The notes under the pieces were generated by a model that saw nothing but the letters and a program-made list of their open reading frames with translations, had not been told where the DNA came from and did no database searches. A DNA stretch of 5,540 nucleotides, taken from Gemmatimonadota bacterium (GTDB taxonomy: Bacteria > Gemmatimonadota > Gemmatimonadetes > Longimicrobiales > RSA9). Positions 1 through 5,540 of this stretch are shown piece after piece. How positions within the stretch are numbered: position 1 is the stretch's first letter; each line of letters starts with the position of its first letter. The DNA is taken from contig JACQPS010000208.1 in the NCBI GenBank assembly GCA_016207445.1, positions 1-5,540 on the forward strand. Direction: 5' to 3'. The position numbers and the translations under genes were made by a program.

Positions 1-509
1 ATTGTATCCGCCTCGTCGGTCTCGTCTTCGACCAGCGAGGTTTCGCGCAGGACACAGAGAACCCCCGCCCTCGCCAGGCTCCACGCCACGCTGTAGTCGC
101 CTTCGCTCTCATAGCGGGGGGAGTCGCCCCAGCCCCGCGCTTCCAGCGCCCGCACTAAAGTCGTGATCGGGAGCATCCCCGGCTCGATCGGGGCGTAGGT
201 GCCCTGTCCGCTGATCTCGCAGCCGGTGTGCTGTTCGCGCCAGCCAGCCAGTTCGAAGAGGCCATCCTCCCGGCTGGGAGTGAAGCGCAGCTCCTCGCGT
301 ACGAGCGCTTCAATCGTGTCGCAGCTCGCGAGCACCGCGCTATCCGGCGCCAGACGAGCCGCCGATGGGGAGGGCACGTCGGGCGCAGCCCCTTGAACCG
401 ATCGTGCGCCACCGACTGCGGGCGGGGGCGCGGGCGCATCTCCCTCATCACACCCCGAGCAGAAAAGTAATGCCAGCAGGAGCGACAGACGGCCGATCAG
501 GTCGCGCAA
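1..509 (-). CDS. Putative lipoprotein of unknown function (C-terminus beyond window)
   Basis: Reading leftward, this frame has no stop up to the window edge and gives a coherent exported protein. From a TTG start at 509 it begins MRDLIGRLSLLLALLFCSGC: a short charged n-region, a leucine-rich core and a lipobox-like CSGC, with lipidated Cys at residue 20. The -3 residue is Cys rather than the usual Leu, so the lipobox is imperfect. A Pro/Ala-rich linker follows (DEGDAPAPPPAV), then from about residue 55 a compact domain with Cys63, Cys97 and Cys152, a Trp-rich stretch and an acidic end. The start is uncertain. TTG 509 has GAGGG at 519-515, five bases upstream; an in-frame GTG at 533 would add eight residues (MAQEPRAL) but lacks a Shine-Dalgarno. 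Two in-frame TTA leucine codons (470-468 and 158-156) stand out against the G/C-ending usage of the neighbours and hint at weak expression or different ancestry. It is transcribed divergently from the receptor gene. I do not recognise the family. Confidence 0.72.
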   Translation of the reverse strand, partial: MRDLIGRLSLLLALLFCSGCDEGDAPAPPPAVGGARSVQGAAPDVPSPSAARLAPDSAVLASCDTIEALVREELRFTPSREDGLFELAGWREQHTGCEISGQGTYAPIEPGMLPITTLVRALEARGWGDSPRYESEGDYSVAWSLARAGVLCVLRETSLVEDETDEADT

Positions 510-544
510 AAGCGCCCTCGGTTCCTGGGCCACGGCAGTGGTGT

Positions 545-562
545 CTATTCTAGCTATTCTAG
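545..562. repeat. Perfect 9-bp tandem repeat CTATTCTAG x2
   Basis: CTATTCTAG occurs at 545-553 and again at 554-562 with no mismatch. It is an AT-rich island in GC-rich DNA. On the minus strand each copy carries TAGAAT, so the repeat duplicates a -10-like hexamer just upstream of the lipoprotein gene. Confidence 0.85.
547..561 (-). promoter_or_regulatory. Candidate leftward -10 elements for the lipoprotein gene
   Basis: Two TAGAAT hexamers (5 of 6 match to TATAAT) lie at 561-556 and 552-547 on the minus strand. Transcription would begin near 549 or 540. That leaves a 31-40 base leader before a TTG start at 509, but almost none before the alternative GTG at 533, which mildly favours TTG. No good -35 hexamer is seen 16-18 bases further upstream, so this could be an extended or activator-dependent promoter, or chance. 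Confidence 0.3.
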
Positions 563-673
563 CGCGAGGCTGATGCCGGCGCAGCACGCGCGGCACGACG
601 GGCTCGGCGGCGCACGCGCCGGAGCGAGACGCCGTAACTCCTTTTCCGTCCAACGCTTGCGCCGTACAACCGG

Positions 674-703
674 TTGACACCGCTGCCACCTCGACGGTAT
701 ACT
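674..703 (+). promoter_or_regulatory. Sigma-70-type promoter for the receptor operon
   Basis: A perfect -35 hexamer TTGACA (674-679) is followed after 18 bases by TATACT (698-703), which matches the -10 consensus at five of six positions. Transcription would start near 709-711, giving a leader of about 36 bases before the ATG at 747. This is the only near-consensus promoter I see upstream of the three rightward genes, and it sits in the divergent intergenic region where one is expected. The spacer is one base longer than the optimum of 17. No clear operator palindrome overlaps it. Confidence 0.65.
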
Positions 704-746
704 CCGGGCCGCGTCATCCAACACACCCGCTATTGCGACATTGGCG

Positions 747-2771
747 ATGCCCAAGACGTCGGCCTGGGGGCTCGGTCTCGCGCTCGTTCTGATCGCGCGC
801 GCCGCCTCGGCGCAGACGCCGTCCGATACGCTGCCGAAGGACACGGCCGTCTTCTCACTGGGTGAGCTGGTGGTGCCGGCGAGCCGCGCGGCGGCCACGC
901 CGGGCGGTGCCAGCGCGCTCGTCGTGCGGCTGGACTCGCTGCGGCTCGCGCCGGCGCCGACGCTGGAGGACGTGCTGCGGCAGGTGCCGCTGGTGCGCGT
1001 GCGGCGGAACCCGCGCGGTGAGGTGGAGCTGGCGCTGCGCGGCGGCGAGACGCGGCAGGTGGCGGTGCTGGTGGACGGGGTGCCGCTCACGCTGGGCTGG
1101 GACCACCGCGCGGACCTCGCGGCCGTGCCGATGGGCGCCGCGCAGAGTGTGACCCTCGCCCGCGGCCTGCCCTCCGTGCTGGCCGGCCCCAACGTGCTCG
1201 GCGGTGTGGTCGAGGTGGGGATCGCGCGCGCGGCCGCGGGCACGGGCCGGGCCGGCGCCTCGCTTCGTGGCGGCTCCGCGCTCGACCACCTTGGCGGCCG
1301 CTCCTTCGAGCTGTTCGGGGCGACGCCGCTCGAGCGCACGTCCGGGCGCTGGCTCGTACGCGCGGGCGCCGGCTGGCGCGACCGGCGCGGCTTCGCGCTG
1401 CCAGCGGGCGTGGTGGACGGCGGCGACGGCGAGCGGCGGCAGAACAGCGACCTCGAGCAGATCGATGGCTTCTTCGCCGTGCGCTACCGCGGCGCGGAAG
1501 GCCGCTGGCTCTCGCTCTCGACGTCCGGCTACGCCGGAGAGCTGGGTGTGCCCGCCGAGCTGCACCTCAGTGCGCCGCGCTACTGGCGCTACCCCGGGAA
1601 CCAGCGGCTCCTGGCCGCGCTGTCCGGCGGCACGGGCCAGCGGAAGACGCCCTGGGGGCAGGGGGATGTCGAGGCCAGCTTCGGAGTCGACGTCGCACAC
1701 CGCCGCATCGACGGCTACGAGGGCCCCGGGTACCGGCAGGTCCTCGAGAGCGAGATCTCCGACGACCGCACACTCACGGCGCGGCTGCTCGCCGACCACA
1801 CGTTGGGCGAGCGAGGCGAGCTGCGCGGCGCGCTCACGCTGGCCGACGTGCGCCGCGACGAACGGCTCGAGCCGGGCGGAACGGCGGAGTACTCGCAGCG
1901 GCTGTGGAGCCTTGGCGGCGAGGTCGCCTGGCCGATTCCCGGCGCGCGGCTGGCGGGCGGCCGGCTGAGCCTGGGCGCCGCGCTCGACGGCGCGGACACG
2001 CCGCAGTCCGGGGACAAGCCGCCGCGGGGGCGCATGTGGACATGGGGCGCACGCGCGGGCGTGAGCGCTGTGGCCGGTGGCGCGGCGCTGCTGCACGCGG
2101 GCGCAAGCCGCCGCGCGCGCTTCCCCTCGCTGCGGGAGCTGTATTCGGGCGCGCTCGGACGGTTCGAGCCGAATCCGGGGCTGCGGCCGGAAGTGCTGAG
2201 CGCGCTCGAGGCCGGAGTAACGACGAAACTGCAGCGGCTCGACCTCCAGCTCGTGGCGTTCCACCACCGCCTCGAGGACGCGATCGTGCGCGTCGGGCTC
2301 GGCGATGGCCGCTTTCAGCGCGTGAACCGCGACGAGGTCCGGAGCAGCGGCCTCGAGCTCCTCGCCGGCTGGAAGGGAAGGCTACTGTCCGTCGCGGGGG
2401 ACCTCACGCTCCAGCGCGTGCGTGTCGCCGCGGACGGCGGAGGCGGCCGGGGGGAGTATCAGCCCGCGGTCTCCGGCGGCGTCGACGTCGGCATCCCGCT
2501 CCCGCTCGAGCTCCGCGCCGAGGCGGGCGGCGAATTCGTCGGGCGGCAGTGGTGCGTGCATCCGGAGCAGGGGCGCGATGTGCCGCTCGAGGCCAGCACC
2601 CGCTTCGATGCCCGGCTCGCACGCACCTGGGGACGCGCGACGCCTGGCGGCTGGGCGCCGCGCATCGAGACGCTGCTCGAGCTCGAGAACGCGGGCGACG
2701 CCGTGATCTACGACCAGTGCGGCTTGCCACAGCCCGGGCGGACGCTGCGGGTCCAGCTTCGCGTCCGCTGA
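747..2771 (+). CDS. TonB-dependent outer-membrane receptor
   Basis: The 674-residue product is a gated outer-membrane beta-barrel that would use TonB/ExbBD energy to import a scarce ligand. A Sec signal peptide spans residues 1-22 (cleavage at ASA/Q). A TonB-box-like segment follows (GELVVPASR, 39-47). The plug domain shows VLVDGVPL (107-114) and LAGPNVLGGVV around 146-155. The barrel carries the late conserved segment ARFPSLRELY...EPNPGLRPE (about 457-482). Length fits the lean CirA/BtuB-like class; there is no N-terminal carboxypeptidase-regulatory-like domain as in SusC proteins. The ATG at 747 is chosen for its clean signal peptide; an in-frame TTG at 741 would add two residues, and neither has a convincing Shine-Dalgarno. 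The chain ends RTLRVQLRVR, without the usual terminal aromatic residue. Cys603 and Cys658 lie in the last barrel region and could pair. The ligand cannot be inferred; cobalamin, siderophore or peptide are all possible. It is probably the first gene of an operon with the amidohydrolase. Confidence 0.93.
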   Translation: MPKTSAWGLGLALVLIARAASAQTPSDTLPKDTAVFSLGELVVPASRAAATPGGASALVVRLDSLRLAPAPTLEDVLRQVPLVRVRRNPRGEVELALRGGETRQVAVLVDGVPLTLGWDHRADLAAVPMGAAQSVTLARGLPSVLAGPNVLGGVVEVGIARAAAGTGRAGASLRGGSALDHLGGRSFELFGATPLERTSGRWLVRAGAGWRDRRGFALPAGVVDGGDGERRQNSDLEQIDGFFAVRYRGAEGRWLSLSTSGYAGELGVPAELHLSAPRYWRYPGNQRLLAALSGGTGQRKTPWGQGDVEASFGVDVAHRRIDGYEGPGYRQVLESEISDDRTLTARLLADHTLGERGELRGALTLADVRRDERLEPGGTAEYSQRLWSLGGEVAWPIPGARLAGGRLSLGAALDGADTPQSGDKPPRGRMWTWGARAGVSAVAGGAALLHAGASRRARFPSLRELYSGALGRFEPNPGLRPEVLSALEAGVTTKLQRLDLQLVAFHHRLEDAIVRVGLGDGRFQRVNRDEVRSSGLELLAGWKGRLLSVAGDLTLQRVRVAADGGGGRGEYQPAVSGGVDVGIPLPLELRAEAGGEFVGRQWCVHPEQGRDVPLEASTRFDARLARTWGRATPGGWAPRIETLLELENAGDAVIYDQCGLPQPGRTLRVQLRVR

Positions 2772-2773
2772 AC

Positions 2774-2811
2774 TGTCATCCCGAGCGAGCGAAGCGAGTC
2801 GAGGGATCTCG
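2774..2811 (+). repeat. REP-like dispersed intergenic repeat
   Basis: The 38-base element starts TGTCATCCCGAGCGAGCGAA and ends GAGGGATCTCG. It has perfect 5-bp outer arms (ATCCC at 2778-2782, GGGAT at 2803-2807) and an imperfectly self-complementary GCGAGCGAAGCGAG core. It begins two bases after the receptor stop codon. From memory, very similar elements are scattered between genes in many GC-rich bacteria, and their spurious translation reads CHPERAKRVEGS, as it does here in one frame. It may stabilise the upstream mRNA end or attenuate read-through. It has no U-tract, so it is not a standard intrinsic terminator. Confidence 0.75.
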
Positions 2812-2812
2812 T

Positions 2813-2845
2813 ATGAACTTCCATTCAACAGTGATCAGCCTATGA
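2813..2845 (+). other. Possible 10-codon leader ORF coupled to the amidohydrolase
   Basis: An ATG at 2813 opens the mini-ORF MNFHSTVISL, ending in TGA at 2843-2845. Its stop overlaps the amidohydrolase start as ATGA (2842-2845), a classic arrangement for translational coupling. GAGGG at 2801-2805, within the REP-like repeat, is seven bases upstream of the mini-ORF start. The amidohydrolase ATG itself has no recognisable Shine-Dalgarno. The peptide is too short for coding statistics, so this could be coincidence. Confidence 0.3.
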
Positions 2846-4287
2846 GCCGCACATGGCTCGCGCTCCTGCTGCTCGCGGTTCCAGCCGTCCTGCACGCCCA
2901 GACCACCGAGACCGAGCGCGCCGCCGCGCGGGACGTGATCCGCCGGATCGACGAGCTCGAGGCCCAGCTCCAGCCGGCGAAGCGAGCCGAGGCGCTCGCG
3001 GCGCGGCGCGACGCCGACCGCGATCGCCTGCTCCAGCGTGTCGAGGAGCTCTGGAATGCCGAGCTGGAGGCGCTGAGCGACTGGATCGCGCGGCACCCCG
3101 AGGTCGGCTGGAAGGAGTTCCGCGCGGTCGATACGCTGACCAAGGTGCTGCGTGCGCGCGGCTTTCGGGTGGAGACGGGCGTCGCCGGGCTCGAGACCGC
3201 GTTTGTCGCGACCTGGGACTCGCCGGCCGGGCCCAGCGGCCCGACGCTCGGGCTCATCGGCGAGTACGACGCGCTGCGCGGCACGCGCGGCGCCTTCCAC
3301 GGCGACCAGCACAACGCGCAGACGCCGGTCGCGATCGCGGCCGCGCAGGCCGTGGCGGAGCACATGGCCGCGAAGCGCGTGCCCGGCCGCATCGTGCTCT
3401 ACGGCACGCCCGCGGAAGAGGTGGGGCCGCCGGCCAAGGCGATCATGCGCGAGGCGGGCATCTTCCGGGGCGCGGACATCCTGGTGCGCAGCCACTCGTC
3501 TTCGAGGAACACCGGCCGCTCGCGCGCCGGCTTCGGCGTCTGCTGCCTCAACATCAACGAGGTGAAATACGTCTTCAAGGGCGAACCGGCGCACCAGCTC
3601 CGCTCGTGGCAGGGGCGGAACGCACTGGAGGCCGCGGTAATGTTCTACACGGCCGTGGACCGGCTGCGCTCGAGCCTGCGCCCGGAGACCTCGCTCCAGG
3701 GCGTGATCCCGGAGGGCGGCGTGGCGCCGAACGTGGTGCCGGACCGCGTCGTCGTCGACTACTATATCCGCTACCCCGACGAGGTCTACCTCGCCCACGT
3801 CGACTCGATGCTGGCGCGCGCCGCGCGCGGCGCCGCGCTCGCCATAGGCGTGGAGGTCGAGCTCGAGCGCTACGGCGAGTACCGGGACGGCATCTCGCTG
3901 GGCACGCTGGAGGAGCTTCAGTTCGCATACGCGAAGAAGCTGGGCGCGCCGCGGCTCGAGCCGGAGCCGGAGCGGCCGACCGGTTACGAGGAGACCGGTT
4001 GGGTGACGCGCGACATCCCCGGCGTGGGCGTGAGCGTGTTCAGCTCGCGCGGCGCGACCCACAGCTACGAGATGGAGGCGGAAGCGCTGACCGACGTCGG
4101 CCACGCCGCGTTCCGCATGGATGCCCAGGTCATGGCCGCCGTGCTGTACGACTTCCTGACCCAGGCCGACTTCCGGCGCGCGGTCCAGGAGGAGCACCGC
4201 GCGCTGGCCGGCCTGCTGGACCAGTACCTGGCCGCGCTGCGGCAGGCCTACGCCGAGGAAATCGGACTCACGAGCACGAATCGCTGA
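2842..4287 (+). CDS. Exported M20 family (M20D, AbgB-like) amidohydrolase
   Basis: The 481-residue product is a dinuclear-metal amidohydrolase that would hydrolyse an amide or N-acyl bond. Residues 1-19 form a Sec signal peptide (VLHA/Q), so it likely acts in the periplasm. Residues about 21-72 form a charged, probably coiled-coil extension. The catalytic domain then shows RHPEVGWKEF (84-93), GEYDAL (140-145), HGDQHN (153-158), GTPAEE with the Glu192-Glu193 pair, His218 in RSHSS, and His407 in ATHSYEME. A dimerisation domain lies at roughly 240-355 with GEPAH (His251) and APNVVPD (295-301). The order and wording resemble AbgB, the p-aminobenzoyl-glutamate hydrolase subunit, and aminoacylase-like M20D enzymes. 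E. coli AbgB is, from memory, of similar length but cytoplasmic. Asp155 stands where M20D enzymes normally have the metal-binding Cys of the CGHN/CGHD motif; His157 is kept. It follows the receptor gene by 70 bases and precedes the propeller gene by 44. The substrate is unknown. Confidence 0.9.
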   Translation: MSRTWLALLLLAVPAVLHAQTTETERAAARDVIRRIDELEAQLQPAKRAEALAARRDADRDRLLQRVEELWNAELEALSDWIARHPEVGWKEFRAVDTLTKVLRARGFRVETGVAGLETAFVATWDSPAGPSGPTLGLIGEYDALRGTRGAFHGDQHNAQTPVAIAAAQAVAEHMAAKRVPGRIVLYGTPAEEVGPPAKAIMREAGIFRGADILVRSHSSSRNTGRSRAGFGVCCLNINEVKYVFKGEPAHQLRSWQGRNALEAAVMFYTAVDRLRSSLRPETSLQGVIPEGGVAPNVVPDRVVVDYYIRYPDEVYLAHVDSMLARAARGAALAIGVEVELERYGEYRDGISLGTLEELQFAYAKKLGAPRLEPEPERPTGYEETGWVTRDIPGVGVSVFSSRGATHSYEMEAEALTDVGHAAFRMDAQVMAAVLYDFLTQADFRRAVQEEHRALAGLLDQYLAALRQAYAEEIGLTSTNR

Positions 4288-4331
4288 GGAGCCCGCCGAA
4301 CTCACGAGCACGAATCACCAAGGAGCCTGCA
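4264..4331 (+). repeat. Degenerate 34-bp tandem duplication across the gene junction
   Basis: Bases 4264-4297 and 4298-4331 align without gaps at 28 of 34 positions, including 17 identical bases (ACTCACGAGCACGAATC) and a shared GGAGCC. The first copy holds the last codons and TGA stop of the amidohydrolase; in the second copy the TGA position reads CAA. Both copies hold a purine-rich ribosome-binding-like stretch (GAGGAG, AAGGAG) at the same place. The duplication therefore moved the downstream start codon 34 bases away from the upstream stop. Confidence 0.88.
4320..4325 (+). promoter_or_regulatory. Strong ribosome binding site AAGGAG
   Basis: AAGGAG lies six bases before the ATG at 4332 and fixes that start. 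It is the best Shine-Dalgarno in the window and belongs to the second copy of the 34-bp tandem duplication. The first copy carries an equivalent GAGGAG at 4286-4291 with no start codon at the right distance. Confidence 0.8.
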
Positions 4332-5540
4332 ATGCCCAAGTACTCGCTTTCCCTCCGTGTTGTCCTGGCGCTGGTGACGCTGGCCTGGGTCGCGCCCGCG
4401 TCCGCGCCGGCGCAGCAGACCTACGACCCGGAGCTGTTCGCCGGCCTGCGCTGGCGCAACATCGGCCCGAACCGCGGCGGCCGCTCGATCGCCGTGGCCG
4501 GCAGCTCCGCGCGTCCGCACGAGTACTACTTCGGCGCGACCGGCGGCGGGCTGTGGAAGACAACGGACGGCGGCGCGACCTGGCGGCCGGTTTCGGACAA
4601 GGCATTCAAGAGCTCATCGGTCGGCGCGGTGGCGGCCTGCGAGGCCAACCCGGAGGTGGTGTACGTCGGCATGGGCGAGGTGCAGCTCCGGGGCAACGTC
4701 ATGACAGGTGACGGCGTCTACAAGTCGACCGATGCGGGCAAGACGTGGACCCACGTCGGGCTCGAGGATACGCACGCGATCGGCCGCATCCGCATCCACC
4801 CGCAGGACTGCGAGCACGTGTACGTGGCCGCGCTCGGCCACCCCTTCGGGCCGAACGAGCAGCGCGGCGTGTTCCGCTCGAAGGATGGCGGCAAGATCTG
4901 GGAGAAGGTGCTGTACCGGAACGAGCGCGCGGGCGCAGTCGACCTCTCGCTGGAGCCGTCGAATCCGCAGGTGCTCTACGCCGCGTTCTGGGAAGTCTAC
5001 CGCAAGCCGTGGATGCTCTCGAGCGGCGGGCCGGGGAGCGGGCTCTTCAAGTCGACGGACGGCGGGGACACCTGGACGGAGATCACCCGGAACCCGGGGC
5101 TGCCGAGCGGCGTGCTCGGCAAGATCGGCGTCGCGCCTTCACCGGCGGACGCGCAGCGCCTCTACGCCATCATCGAGGCCGAGGACGGCGGCGTCTTCCG
5201 CTCTGACGACGCCGGCGCGACCTGGACCCGGGCGAGCGCCGACCGCCGGCTGCGGCAGCGCGCGTTCTACTACACGCGCATCTATGCGGATCCGAAGGAG
5301 ACGGAGACGGTCTACGTCCTGAACACCGGCTTCTACCGCTCGACGGACGGCGGCAAGACCTACAAGTCGATCCGCGTGCCGCACGGCGACAACCACGACC
5401 TGTGGATCGATGCGGCGAACCCGAAGCGCATGATCGAGAGCAACGACGGCGGCGCGAACGTGAGCGTGAACGGCGGCGAGTCGTGGACCGCGCAGAACTA
5501 CCCGACCGCGCAGCTCTACCACGTCATCACGACGAAGCAC
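4332..5540 (+). CDS. Secreted BNR/Asp-box (VPS10/sortilin-like) propeller protein, N-terminal part
   Basis: The frame is open for 403 codons to the window edge. A Sec signal peptide spans about residues 1-27 (hydrophobic VVLALVTLAWVA, cleavage near APA/Q). The mature part opens LRWRNIGPNRGGRS and then shows seven Asp-box (SxDGGxTW) hairpins: residues 77-84, 132-139, 183-190, 241-248, 291-298, 337-344 (Tyr ends it) and 378-385 (degenerate, Asn for Asp). The 49-58 residue spacing of the first six fits blades of a beta-propeller. Conserved stretches such as HGDNHDLWID and NDGGANVS match what I recall of the large proteins, around 1,000 residues, abundant in Gemmatimonadota and Acidobacteriota and labelled 'WD40/YVTN/BNR-like', 'VPS10 domain' or 'glycosyl hydrolase'. 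No sialidase FRIP motif is visible, so an enzymatic label is not supported; binding or scaffold roles are equally possible. It follows the amidohydrolase by 44 bases and is probably co-transcribed. The C-terminal part lies outside the window. Confidence 0.9.
   Translation, partial: MPKYSLSLRVVLALVTLAWVAPASAPAQQTYDPELFAGLRWRNIGPNRGGRSIAVAGSSARPHEYYFGATGGGLWKTTDGGATWRPVSDKAFKSSSVGAVAACEANPEVVYVGMGEVQLRGNVMTGDGVYKSTDAGKTWTHVGLEDTHAIGRIRIHPQDCEHVYVAALGHPFGPNEQRGVFRSKDGGKIWEKVLYRNERAGAVDLSLEPSNPQVLYAAFWEVYRKPWMLSSGGPGSGLFKSTDGGDTWTEITRNPGLPSGVLGKIGVAPSPADAQRLYAIIEAEDGGVFRSDDAGATWTRASADRRLRQRAFYYTRIYADPKETETVYVLNTGFYRSTDGGKTYKSIRVPHGDNHDLWIDAANPKRMIESNDGGANVSVNGGESWTAQNYPTAQLYHVITTKH

Noticed and set aside
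199..553. Several short plus-strand frames in the left region
   Set aside because: They overlap the minus-strand lipoprotein frame, which has a signal peptide, a lipobox-like motif and balanced composition; the plus frames have none of these.
576..622. Inverted repeat CCGGCGC / GCGCCGG with a 33-base loop upstream of the receptor promoter
   Set aside because: Seven-base arms of pure G/C are expected by chance at this composition, and there is no extension or compensating structure.
554..1339. Minus-strand frame covering the divergent intergenic region and the receptor's 5' end
   Set aside because: Ser/Arg/Ala/Pro-rich without a recognisable domain, and it overlaps the receptor signal peptide and promoter; judged a shadow.
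855..2267. Antisense open frame (about 470 codons) within the receptor gene
   Set aside because: Low-complexity Arg/Ala/Pro/His composition typical of a codon-bias shadow; the sense frame has plug and barrel motifs.
1450..2690. High density of CTCGAG hexamers in the receptor gene
   Set aside because: They are mostly the preferred Leu-Glu codon pair CTC-GAG and related codons, with no regular spacing or symmetry suggesting a signal.
2772..2841. Intrinsic terminator between the receptor and the amidohydrolase
   Set aside because: The repeat can fold only imperfectly and lacks a T-run after the right arm, so a terminator call is not supported.
2776..4311. Long open frame (about 511 codons) antisense to the amidohydrolase gene
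   Set aside because: It mirrors a strongly biased GC-rich gene, its translation is Arg/His/Ala/Val-rich without motifs or an export signal, and the sense strand encodes a clear M20 enzyme.
4708..5322. Alternative-frame ORF inside the propeller gene
   Set aside because: Ser/Arg/Thr-rich translation produced by repeated Asp-box codons read out of frame.

Overview
The window is GC-rich DNA with strongly G/C-ending codons. It most resembles an environmental Gemmatimonadota-type (or Acidobacteriota-like) chromosome. This rests on gene content as I remember it: a lean TonB-dependent receptor, an exported M20 amidohydrolase, a large secreted BNR/VPS10-like propeller protein, and a dispersed repeat of the 'CHPERAKRVEGS' kind. 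The taxonomic call is inference, since there is no rRNA or marker gene.

Layout: (1) Bases 1 to about 509, minus strand, hold the N-terminal part of an unrecognised lipoprotein that runs off the left edge. (2) Bases 510-746 are a divergent intergenic region. It holds a perfect 9-bp tandem repeat with two TAGAAT hexamers facing left and a near-consensus sigma-70 promoter (TTGACA-18-TATACT) facing right. (3) Bases 747-2771 encode a TonB-dependent outer-membrane receptor. (4) Bases 2772-2841 carry a REP-like dispersed repeat and a possible 10-codon leader ORF that overlaps the next start codon as ATGA. (5) Bases 2842-4287 encode an exported M20D/AbgB-like amidohydrolase in which Asp appears to replace the usual Cys metal ligand. 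(6) Bases 4264-4331 are a degenerate 34-bp tandem duplication spanning that gene's stop codon and the next gene's ribosome binding site. (7) From 4332 to the right edge lies the first 403 codons of a secreted BNR/Asp-box propeller protein.

The three rightward genes have gaps of 70 and 44 bases and probably form one transcription unit driven by the 674-703 promoter. All three products carry export signals. A reasonable but unproven reading is an envelope scavenging module: the receptor imports a small substrate across the outer membrane, the amidohydrolase cleaves an amide or N-acyl bond in the periplasm, and the propeller protein binds or processes material outside or in the envelope. The substrate cannot be read from the sequence.

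I did not find a clearly new defence, mobile or RNA system. The most unusual points are the altered metal site of the hydrolase, the two junction structures that reshape translation initiation, and the unrecognised divergent lipoprotein.
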